The notes beneath the pieces are model-generated. The model was not told the DNA's origin and ran no database searches. It saw nothing but the letters and a program-made list of their open reading frames with translations. The position numbers and the translations under genes were made by a program. From an uncultured Collinsella sp. (lineage in GTDB: Bacteria; Actinomycetota; Coriobacteriia; Coriobacteriales; Coriobacteriaceae): a DNA stretch of 14,988 nt. The stretch lies in NCBI GenBank assembly GCA_900552145.1, contig URYW01000041.1:1-14988 (forward strand), read 5' to 3'. Of this stretch, positions 7,084 through 13,104 are shown piece by piece (within the stretch, counting starts at the first letter, position 1; every line of letters begins with the position of its first letter).

Positions 7084-7115
7084 GTCTATATAGAGACAAC
7101 AAGAAAGGAATCTGC

Positions 7116-8246
7116 ATGTCTGAGTTTGCTGCCGGTCCTGCCGGTCGTATCGAGCGTGTCCGTGCCCTTATGGTCGAGCGTGGCTACGACGCCATCGTGG
7201 TGCGCGACGAGGCCAACCTTCGTTGGCTTACGGGCGTTAAGGGCGTCTTCGACTACACCTTCGAGTTCCCGCACGCTGCGTTTATTACGGCCGACCAGTG
7301 CCTGTTCCACACCGACTCGCGCTACCTCAACAGCTTTGAGGAGAACACGCCCGCCGGCAGCCCCTGGGTCTTCGACATGGACGAGGGCACCATCCCCGGC
7401 TGGGTCGCCGGCAAGATTGCGGCTAACAAGTGCCGTGTCTGTGCTGTCGAGGACGATATGCAGATTAACTTCTACCAGGGTATTCAGCGCGGCCTGGAGG
7501 ATCGCTCCGTTGCCTGCATGCTGCCGCTGATGCACGACGACATTCGCAAGATGCGCGCCATCAAGGATGCCGAGGAGATCGAGCTTATGCGCCACGCACA
7601 GTCGATCACCGACGCCGCCTTCCAGCACATGCTCGGCTTTATTAAGCCTGGCATGACCGAGAAGCAGGTTCGTAACGAGCTCGAGAACTTTATGTTCGCC
7701 AACGGCGCAGACAGCCTTGCCTTCGGCTCCATCGTGGCGAGCGGTCCCAACACCGCCAACCCGCATGCCGTGCCGAGCGACCGCGTGATCGAGAAGGGCG
7801 ATTTCGTTCTCATGGATTATGGCGCGGGCTATTGCGATTACCGCTCCGACATGACGCGCACTGTCGTGATGGGCGAGCCCACCCAGGAGCAGCTCGACCT
7901 GTACGCACTCGTGCGCCGCACGCACGAGGAGTGCGTCGCCGCCATCCATCCGGGCGTTGAGGGTAACGACATCTTCAAGCTTTCCAAGAAGATCATCGGC
8001 GATGCCGGCTATGGCGATTACTACAATCATGGCCTGGGCCACGGCGTCGGTATTGACATCCACGAGCTGCCCAACTTCAACCGCAGCAAGAACACCATCG
8101 AGATCGGCTCGGTTGTCACCATGGAGCCCGGCGTTTACCTGCCCGGCGTGGGCGGCGTGCGCCTGGAGGATTACGGCGTGGTCACCGAGAACGGCTACGA
8201 GCCTTTCACCAAGACCCCGCACGACCTGCACGTCATCGATTGCTAG
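7116..8246 (+). CDS. M24B-family Xaa-Pro peptidase (aminopeptidase P / prolidase-like)
   Basis: Cytoplasmic dinuclear-metal peptidase that cleaves X-Pro bonds, helping to recycle proline peptides. The 376 residues comprise an N-terminal creatinase-like domain (about 1-140) and a C-terminal pita-bread domain. All five metal ligands are visible: Asp234 and Asp245 in MDYGAGYCDYRSDMTRT, His309 in NHGLGHGVGIDIHE, Glu337 in TMEPGVYLPG and Glu351 in VRLEDYGVV. PHAVPSD supplies the usual active-site His. The ATG at 7116 follows AAAGGA (7104-7109) with a 6-nt spacer. The gene has its own leader and a strong terminator after it, so it is probably monocistronic. An M24B peptidase next to efp is a common arrangement. 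PepP and PepQ cannot be told apart from sequence alone. Confidence 0.93.
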   Translation: MSEFAAGPAGRIERVRALMVERGYDAIVVRDEANLRWLTGVKGVFDYTFEFPHAAFITADQCLFHTDSRYLNSFEENTPAGSPWVFDMDEGTIPGWVAGKIAANKCRVCAVEDDMQINFYQGIQRGLEDRSVACMLPLMHDDIRKMRAIKDAEEIELMRHAQSITDAAFQHMLGFIKPGMTEKQVRNELENFMFANGADSLAFGSIVASGPNTANPHAVPSDRVIEKGDFVLMDYGAGYCDYRSDMTRTVVMGEPTQEQLDLYALVRRTHEECVAAIHPGVEGNDIFKLSKKIIGDAGYGDYYNHGLGHGVGIDIHELPNFNRSKNTIEIGSVVTMEPGVYLPGVGGVRLEDYGVVTENGYEPFTKTPHDLHVIDC

Positions 8247-8268
8247 CCCATTTCGATAGATTTTTGGG

Positions 8269-8309
8269 GCGGGGCGTCCGGATCGATTCGGACGCCCCGC
8301 GTTCTCTTT
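8269..8309 (+). terminator. Rho-independent terminator of the peptidase gene
   Basis: A 12-bp perfect GC-rich stem (8269-8280 with 8289-8300, arms GCGGGGCGTCCG and CGGACGCCCCGC) with an 8-nt loop is followed by a T-rich tail, GTTCTCTTTTT. It lies 22 nt after the peptidase stop codon and separates this gene from the efp operon. Confidence 0.88.
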
Positions 8310-8342
8310 TTATGCGCTCGCCGCAGGCGCCGTCTGCAAGTG

Positions 8343-8348
8343 TATAAT
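8343..8348 (+). promoter_or_regulatory. -10 box of the efp operon
   Basis: A perfect TATAAT lies 57 nt before the efp ATG and 33 nt after the preceding terminator tail. No convincing -35 sits 16-18 nt upstream (GCCGCA at 17 nt). The leader holds a small hairpin, 8367-8372 with 8377-8382 and a TTGT loop. The position fits the start of the efp-to-recN transcript. Confidence 0.5.
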
Positions 8349-8405
8349 TTCTGTCGTATGTAATTTGGACGCTTGTGCGTTCTGCCCATAACAAGAAAGG
8401 TCGCT

Positions 8406-8969
8406 ATGCCTACCATTTCTACCGCCGACTTCAAGAACGGCCTCGGTCTCCGTATCAAGGACAAGGTCTACACCATCGTCGAGTTCCAGCATGTCAAGCC
8501 GGGCAAGGGCGGCGCGTTTGTGCGCTACAAGACCCGCGACATCAAGAGCGGCCGAGTCGTCGAGAACACCTGCAACGCCGGCACCAAGTTCGAGAGCGTC
8601 ATGCTCACCACCCGTGAGTTCCAGTACCTCTACAACGATGGCACCGACTACATCTTCATGGACAACGAGTCCTATGAGCAGGTTCCCGTTCCCGAGGACA
8701 TGGTGGGCGAGAACTCCAAGTGGCTGCGCGAGAACGACATCTGCCAGCTGCTCTTCGCCGACGATGAGCTCATGGGCGTGACCCCGCCGATGTTCATCGA
8801 GACCACCATCGTCCAGACCGACCCGGGCTTTAAGGGCGACACCGTCCAGGGTTCCACCAAGCCGGCCACGATCGACACCGGCGCTGTCATCCAGGTCCCC
8901 ATGTACCTCAACGAGGGCGAGGTCATCAAGGTTGACACCCGCGACGGCAAGTTCGTCTCCCGCGTCTAG
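8406..8969 (+). CDS. efp: Translation elongation factor P
   Basis: Binds between the P and E sites of the ribosome and relieves stalling at consecutive prolines. The 187 residues give the three-domain EF-P: KOW-like (1-65), then two OB domains, ending DTRDGKFVSRV. The domain I loop HVKPGKGGAF places Lys34 at the tip, the position modified in other bacteria (lysylation in E. coli, 5-aminopentanol in Bacillus). No modification enzyme is encoded in this window, so the modification is unknown. The ATG at 8406 is chosen for its GAAAGG (8395-8400), 5 nt upstream. A longer reading from 8373 lacks a ribosome site and would add residues outside the family. First gene of the second operon. Confidence 0.97.
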   Translation: MPTISTADFKNGLGLRIKDKVYTIVEFQHVKPGKGGAFVRYKTRDIKSGRVVENTCNAGTKFESVMLTTREFQYLYNDGTDYIFMDNESYEQVPVPEDMVGENSKWLRENDICQLLFADDELMGVTPPMFIETTIVQTDPGFKGDTVQGSTKPATIDTGAVIQVPMYLNEGEVIKVDTRDGKFVSRV

Positions 8970-8993
8970 CAACCAACTCTTCTAGGAGGACTC

Positions 8994-9356
8994 ATGCCCC
9001 AGGAAATCAAGATTGACGGCATCGGCATTTCGCCCGATGTTCTGACCGCCATCGTCTCGCGCGCCGTGTCGGATGTCGAGGGCATCGCCTCCGTTGGCGT
9101 CAAGGACCTTGCCACCAACCTTGTCTCCATGATGCTCTCGTCCAAGGCCCCGGCTTCTGAGCCGGCGGTCGAGGCCGAGGTCGTCGGCGACAAGCTCGCA
9201 CTCACCGTGCGCGTCGTGGTGTTCTTTGGCTATCCGTTCAAGAAACTCGCCGAGGCCGTTCGCGCCGCCGTGGTCGCCGCCATCGATGCCCAGGTGGGCG
9301 TTGAGGTTGAGCGTGTTGACGTTTGCATCGACGGCCTCGTTTTCCCCAAGGAGTAA
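8994..9356 (+). CDS. Asp23/Gls24 (YqhY-like) family protein
   Basis: A 120-residue protein of the Asp23/Gls24 family (DUF322). It has the typical start ISPDVLTAIVSRAVSDVEGI followed by GVKDLA. The conserved middle reads LTVRVVVFFGYPFKKLAEAV, and the end is VGVEVERVDVCIDGLVF. It has no signal peptide or membrane segment. Family members range from envelope-stress proteins in staphylococci to YqhY of Bacillus, which is linked to lipid metabolism. Position directly before nusB, as for yqhY in Bacillus, points to the YqhY branch, but the molecular function is not known from sequence. The ATG follows AGGAGG (8984-8989) at 4 nt. Its last codons carry the ribosome-binding site of nusB. Confidence 0.88.
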   Translation: MPQEIKIDGIGISPDVLTAIVSRAVSDVEGIASVGVKDLATNLVSMMLSSKAPASEPAVEAEVVGDKLALTVRVVVFFGYPFKKLAEAVRAAVVAAIDAQVGVEVERVDVCIDGLVFPKE

Positions 9357-9359
9357 CCT

Positions 9360-9944
9360 TTGAGCCTTAAGGTTTATCGCGGGCGTACGCTTGCCCGCAG
9401 TCAGGCGCTGCAGCTGCTGTTCCAGGCCGAGGCCACGGACAGTCCGCTCGAGCGCGTCCTCGAGGGCGATTTCCTGATCTCGAAGGGTCCCCTCGAACCC
9501 TATGCGCTGGAGCTTTGCCGCGGTGCCTACGAGCATATCGACCGCATCGACTGCGCTCTGCGCTCCGTTGCCAAGAACTGGGATCTTATGCGCATGCCCG
9601 GCGCCGACCGCAATCTGCTGCGTATCGCCGTTTACGAGATGCGTTTCCTCACCGACGAGGAGGTCTCGGACGCCATCGTGATCAACGAGGCTGTCGAGCT
9701 TGCCAAGGCCTATGGCACCGACCAGTCCGCGTCGTTCGTCAACGGCGTGCTGGGCAAGATCGCTCGCAGCGAGGAGCTGCCGGGTGAGAACCTGTACCAG
9801 GAGCTGCTAGCCGAAGATCGCGCCCGCGAGGAGGCCCAGGCTGCCGAGGCTGCCGCAAAGGTTGCGGTTGCTCAGGCTGAGGCTGGCGTGCTGGCCGAGG
9901 ATGCGGATGCCGCCGGGGCTGACATCGACTCCGTCGAGGAGTAG
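9360..9944 (+). CDS. nusB: Transcription antitermination factor NusB with an Ala/Glu-rich C-terminal tail
   Basis: RNA-binding helical protein that with NusE (S10) recognises boxA and supports rRNA antitermination. The NusB fold covers residues 1 to about 145. It opens with the Arg-rich RGRTLARSQALQLLFQAE and ends with DAIVINEAVELAKAYGTDQSASFVNGVLGKIAR, the family signature. About 45 further residues are almost all Ala, Glu, Asp and Val, a tail not needed for the fold. The start is TTG at 9360, supported by AAGGAG at 9348-9353 with a 6-nt spacer. No in-frame ATG occurs before residue 70. Only 3 nt separate it from the Asp23-family stop. Confidence 0.94.
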   Translation: MSLKVYRGRTLARSQALQLLFQAEATDSPLERVLEGDFLISKGPLEPYALELCRGAYEHIDRIDCALRSVAKNWDLMRMPGADRNLLRIAVYEMRFLTDEEVSDAIVINEAVELAKAYGTDQSASFVNGVLGKIARSEELPGENLYQELLAEDRAREEAQAAEAAAKVAVAQAEAGVLAEDADAAGADIDSVEE

Positions 9945-9946
9945 TC

Positions 9947-10186
9947 ATGCCAGAGGGTGCTGTCCGTAACTTCGACGAGATCTCGGACCGCTTGGACCAG
10001 ATTATCGCTACCGTTCGCTCCAAGGATACCTCCTTGGAGCGTTCGCTCGATTTGTTAGACGAGGCGATTGAGCTGGGCTCCCGCGCGGTCGATATGGTCG
10101 ACAAGTTTGAGTTGACGCCGCGTGAGGCCGACAAGCTCGAGCAGGAATACGATGAGGATGCGGCAAACGAATCCCAGGATAGCTAG
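9947..10186 (+). CDS. xseB: Exodeoxyribonuclease VII small subunit
   Basis: A 79-residue helical protein with the XseB pattern: NFDEISDRLDQIIATV, then KDTSLERSLDLLDEAIELG, followed by a charged tail. Exonuclease VII degrades single-stranded DNA to oligonucleotides. The small subunits form the long arms that hold the catalytic XseA. GAGGAG (9936-9941) lies at the end of nusB, 5 nt before the ATG, and the genes are 2 nt apart. XseA usually sits immediately upstream, but no xseA is present in this window, so the catalytic partner must be elsewhere if the complex is functional. Confidence 0.85.
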   Translation: MPEGAVRNFDEISDRLDQIIATVRSKDTSLERSLDLLDEAIELGSRAVDMVDKFELTPREADKLEQEYDEDAANESQDS

Positions 10187-10221
10187 GCCGCATTTCCGGA
10201 TACGAATGGTTGATGGCATTC

Positions 10222-11025
10222 ATGAAACGCGTGCGTCTTGATGACGAACTGATTTCACAGGGCATCTGCGCCGATCGCGCGGATGCCCTTCGCACTCTTA
10301 TGGCCGGCTTGGTCTCGAGTGGCGGCGAGCGCTTGACTTCGCCGGGCCTTAAGGTGATCCCAGGCCTGCCGCTGCACGTGAAGGGGCGCATTCCCTATGT
10401 TGGCCGCGGCGGACTTAAGCTCGAAGGTGCGCTTGATGCTTTTGGCATCAATCCGACGGGCCTTGCCTGTCTGGATGTGGGCTGCTCTACCGGCGGCTTT
10501 ACCGATTGTCTGCTCAAGCGCGGAGCTGCGACCGTTGTCTCGGTGGACGTGGGTCGCGCCCAGTTCGATTGGTCGTTGCGTCAGGACGATCGCGTGATGC
10601 TGCATGAGCGCACAAACGTGACGCAGCTGCCTGAGCTTGGCTATGCCGGCGCCATCGACCTGGCTGTGTGTGATGTCTCGTTTACCAGCATCGCGAACAT
10701 TATCGATGCGGTGCTGGCGTGCCTGGCGCCTACGGGTGCATTCTGCACGCTCGTAAAGCCGCAGTTTGAGGCTCCGGCGGCGCTGGTGGGCGAGGGCGGC
10801 ATTGTGACCGATCCCGCCGTGCGCCGCGATACACTCGTGGCGGCGGTTGAACTCTTTGCTGCCAAGGGCCTCTTCCCGGTCGATGTGTGCGTGTCACCCA
10901 TTCATGGTGCCAAGGGCAACGTTGAGTTTTTCCTGTACGGCACGAGATTTGACCCCGGCGACCGCTCGCAAGACGAGCTGCAATTCCAGGTATCGGTTAT
11001 GAGCGAGAAAGCTGCAATGCTATGA
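10222..11025 (+). CDS. tlyA: TlyA-family 2'-O-ribose rRNA methyltransferase (S4 + FtsJ-like)
   Basis: Methylates 2'-hydroxyls of rRNA. In mycobacteria TlyA targets C1409 of 16S and C1920 of 23S rRNA, and its loss gives capreomycin resistance. The 267 residues comprise an N-terminal S4 RNA-binding domain (RLDDELISQGICADRADALR, GLVSSGGERLTSPG) and a Rossmann methyltransferase domain. The SAM loop is LDVGCSTGGFTDCLLKRGA (Gly87). The catalytic Lys-Asp-Lys-Glu set is visible in VGRGGLKLEGAL, CDVSFTS, TLVKPQFEA and GNVEFFLYG. The start is uncertain. ATG 10222 gives MKRVRLD, the usual N-terminus, but ATG 10213 and TTG 10210 are in frame and none has a clear Shine-Dalgarno sequence. The end overlaps nadK as ATGA. 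Confidence 0.92.
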   Translation: MKRVRLDDELISQGICADRADALRTLMAGLVSSGGERLTSPGLKVIPGLPLHVKGRIPYVGRGGLKLEGALDAFGINPTGLACLDVGCSTGGFTDCLLKRGAATVVSVDVGRAQFDWSLRQDDRVMLHERTNVTQLPELGYAGAIDLAVCDVSFTSIANIIDAVLACLAPTGAFCTLVKPQFEAPAALVGEGGIVTDPAVRRDTLVAAVELFAAKGLFPVDVCVSPIHGAKGNVEFFLYGTRFDPGDRSQDELQFQVSVMSEKAAML

Positions 11026-11882
11026 AGGTCTTTCTGGTTCCCAATTATTACAAGCAAGAGGCGGTCGAGAGCGGCTTGATGCTCGAGCTTTGGCTGACGC
11101 GCCAGGGCTATGAAGTCGCATGGGCTGCCGACCAGCGATCGAAGATTCAAAGCACGCCTGATATTGATGGCTCCGATCTGGTCATTACGCTCGGCGGGGA
11201 CGGTACGTTGCTGCGCGCTGCCCGCATCCTCAACCATCGCGAGATTCCTATCCTCGGTCTTTCCTATGGTCACCTGGGCTTTTTAACTGCTGCGAGTCCC
11301 GAGGAGCGCGACATTCTGCAGGTCGTGAGCGACGCCCTGTCCGGCGAGCTGCATGTGAGCCGTCGCGCCACCATCGCTGCGGATATCGTGTCCGTGCGCG
11401 AAGACGGTACGAAGGATGTCGTGCGCACGTTCGCCCTCAACGACATGGCGCTCACGCGCGGCCCCCTGTCCGATATGGTCGAGTTTGACATCACGGTGTC
11501 CGGCCACCATATCGATCGCCTGCGTGGCGACGGCGTGGTCGTGTCCACGGCGACCGGCTCCACTGGCTATGCACTATCCGCAGGCGGCCCCATCGTGAGC
11601 CCCGACTATACGGGCATGGTCTGCGTACCCATTGCGCCGCACACCATTCAGGCTCGTGCCTTTTTGACTTCGCCGAGTGATGTCGTCGAGATCTTTATGT
11701 CTGATGACCGTCCGAGTGTTCCGGCGATTGCTATCGATGGACAGTTTATTACCTGCGACGGCACCGTTGAGAGCGTGGCTGTGCGCCGCGGGCCCGGAGA
11801 TGTGCTGCTCCTCGATTACGGCCCCGAGAGCTTCTATAACTCGGTGAGCCGCGTTTTCTACGGAGTCCGTCATGATCGATGA
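11022..11882 (+). CDS. nadK: NAD kinase
   Basis: Phosphorylates NAD to NADP in the cytoplasm. At 286 residues it is of normal length. The family motifs are present: TLGGDGTLLRAAR with GGDGT at 58-62 (Asp60 the general base), the LND motif in FALNDMALTRG, the glycine-rich GDGVVVSTATGSTGYALSAG, and SPIAPH-like VPIAPHTIQARAF. The ATG at 11022 overlaps the tlyA stop, and the 3' end overlaps recN by 11 nt, so the three genes are translationally coupled. The tlyA-nadK-recN order is typical of Actinobacteria and many Gram-positive bacteria; in Bacillus an arginine repressor gene takes the middle position. Confidence 0.97.
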   Translation: MKVFLVPNYYKQEAVESGLMLELWLTRQGYEVAWAADQRSKIQSTPDIDGSDLVITLGGDGTLLRAARILNHREIPILGLSYGHLGFLTAASPEERDILQVVSDALSGELHVSRRATIAADIVSVREDGTKDVVRTFALNDMALTRGPLSDMVEFDITVSGHHIDRLRGDGVVVSTATGSTGYALSAGGPIVSPDYTGMVCVPIAPHTIQARAFLTSPSDVVEIFMSDDRPSVPAIAIDGQFITCDGTVESVAVRRGPGDVLLLDYGPESFYNSVSRVFYGVRHDR

Positions 11883-12939
11883 GCTGCAGGTTTCTAACAT
11901 TGCACTCATTCGCGAGGCGACGCTGGTTCCGAGCGCGGGCCTAACGGTTCTGACCGGAGAAACCGGCGCCGGCAAGACCGCGCTGCTCTCGGCCCTCAAG
12001 CTTATTTTGGGCGAGCGCGCGGATTCTTCGACGGTGCGCGAGGGCGAGGCGCTTGCTAGCGTTGAGGCGCGGCTGTTCGACGGTCCACACGACACGGAGG
12101 GTTTCACGGTCCAGCGTAGCCTTTCTGCCGAGGGCCGCAGCCGCGTGAAGATTGACGGCCGCATCGCCAGTGTGCGCGAGCTTTCGGAGCGCGTTGGCGT
12201 GATGATGGATCTGTGCGGCCAGCACGAGCACCAGCGCTTGCTCGATCCGGCGCATCACGTTGCGATGGTCGATGCCTGGGCGGGGCGCTCTGCGCTTGAG
12301 GCGCTGGATGTGTACCGCGCCTGCTTTAAAGCCTCGCGCGCGGCTGCCAAGGAGGTCCGTCGCGTCGAGGAGGCCTCGCGTGCGCAGGGGAGTCGCGTCG
12401 AGGAAGCGCGTTTTGCCCTCGAGCGCATCGGCGAGGTCGACCCCAAGCCAGGCGAGTATGAGGAACTCGAGGAACTGCTGCCGCGCTCCGAACATGCCGA
12501 GGTACTGGTTGCCACAGCTAATGATGCCCATGCATCGCTTGCCTCTGAAGGGGGAGCGCTCGATGCCGTGAACAGTGCCGTGGCGGAGCTTTCCCGAATG
12601 GCTACCGTCGATCGCAAACTGGGCGACATTGCCGATGCAATCAATACGCACGCACAGGCCAATGGTTTTTCCGTTGTAGAAGAGATCGGTGGTCACGGGA
12701 TCGGACTTGAATTTCACGAAGATCCTTTCGTAAGTTACGTTACACCAAAGGGAAGTGAGATGCTCCTTGTTCCGGGTATGATGTTTACCATCGAGCCTAT
12801 GATCAACGAAGGCAGTCCTGACTTTTTTGTGGACGAGGATAACGACTGGACAGTCTATACGATCGATGACGGTCTTTCCGCACAGATCGAGTACATGGTA
12901 CTGGTAAAGGAAGACGGCGTCGAAGTACTGACCAAATAA
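11872..12939 (+). CDS. recN: Chimeric frame: N-terminal part of DNA repair protein RecN joined in frame to the C-terminus of a methionine aminopeptidase
   Basis: Residues 1 to about 246 are RecN, an SMC-like ATPase that acts early in double-strand break repair. They include MIDELQVSNIALI, the Walker A GETGAGKT (29-36), the family segment MDLCGQHEHQRLLDP and the start of the coiled coil (KASRAAAKEVRRVEEASRAQ and on). RecN is normally about 550 residues. The second half of the coiled coil, the signature motif and Walker B are missing. From about residue 248 (LGDIADAIN onward) the protein is a methionine aminopeptidase C-terminus, with a change in codon use and composition. The frame is open across the join, but neither part could work as its parent does. 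It overlaps nadK by 11 nt. Most likely an assembly chimera rather than a natural fusion. Confidence 0.85.
   Translation: MIDELQVSNIALIREATLVPSAGLTVLTGETGAGKTALLSALKLILGERADSSTVREGEALASVEARLFDGPHDTEGFTVQRSLSAEGRSRVKIDGRIASVRELSERVGVMMDLCGQHEHQRLLDPAHHVAMVDAWAGRSALEALDVYRACFKASRAAAKEVRRVEEASRAQGSRVEEARFALERIGEVDPKPGEYEELEELLPRSEHAEVLVATANDAHASLASEGGALDAVNSAVAELSRMATVDRKLGDIADAINTHAQANGFSVVEEIGGHGIGLEFHEDPFVSYVTPKGSEMLLVPGMMFTIEPMINEGSPDFFVDEDNDWTVYTIDDGLSAQIEYMVLVKEDGVEVLTK
12610..12660. other. Junction between two unrelated genomic backgrounds
   Basis: To the left every gene is GC-rich with G/C third positions. To the right codons shift to forms such as GAA, AAA, GGA and AGA, and the next intergenic region is strongly AT-rich. 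The crossover cannot be placed to the base, because the protein stretch DRKLGDIADAI could be read as the continuation of either RecN or methionine aminopeptidase. There are no inverted repeats, target-site duplications, transposase remnants or tRNA at the junction that would suggest a mobile element. Confidence 0.8.
12619..12939 (+). pseudogene. map: 3' fragment of a methionine aminopeptidase gene (Clostridia-like)
   Basis: About 106 residues match the last third of type I methionine aminopeptidase: LGDIADAINTHAQANGFSVV, GGHGIGLEFHEDP, VPGMMFTIEPMI and AQIEYMVLV. They retain the later metal ligands, corresponding to E. coli His171, Glu204 and Glu235. The catalytic His79 and ligands Asp97 and Asp108 lie in the missing N-terminal two thirds, so the fragment cannot be active alone. 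Its FHEDPFVSYV and FVDEDNDWTVYT stretches resemble Lachnospiraceae enzymes as I remember them. It ends with TAA TAA 165 nt before glgC. It has no start of its own and is present only as the tail of the recN frame. Confidence 0.85.
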
Positions 12940-13003
12940 TAAAAACCCGGCAGGAACTCGCTCTGCGTCTTTTCTGTGTTTTAACATTTTTATCGCATCA
13001 CAT

Positions 13004-13071
13004 TAATATTTACTAATATTTTTAAAAATTTTACTTATTTTATGGTAAATTATTACAAGAAATAGTATAAT
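13004..13071 (+). promoter_or_regulatory. AT-rich promoter region of glgC
   Basis: A perfect TATAAT at 13066-13071 lies 33 nt before the glgC ATG. The -35 position at 17 nt (TGGTAA, 13043-13048) is weak. Upstream is a very AT-rich stretch with two copies of TAATATTT (13004-13011 and 13014-13021) exactly one helical turn apart, followed by A/T runs. It resembles an UP element or intrinsically bent DNA that could compensate for the poor -35. The rest of the 12940-13104 gap shows no clear terminator for the upstream gene. Confidence 0.55.
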
Positions 13072-13104
13072 GAAATGGAAGTATTATGAAAGAGAGGGCT
13101 TTAT

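Noticed and set aside
7086..8231. A 381-codon minus-strand frame opposite the Xaa-Pro peptidase gene.
   Set aside because: It shows no family motifs, and the plus strand has all five metal ligands in order.
12600..12700. A mobile-element insertion at the recN break.
   Set aside because: No terminal inverted repeats, target-site duplication, transposase or integrase fragment, or tRNA attachment site is visible near the junction.
12945..12985. A Rho-independent terminator after the methionine aminopeptidase fragment.
   Set aside because: Only a 4-bp GCAG/CTGC stem with a mismatch just below it can be formed, and the T run after it is interrupted.
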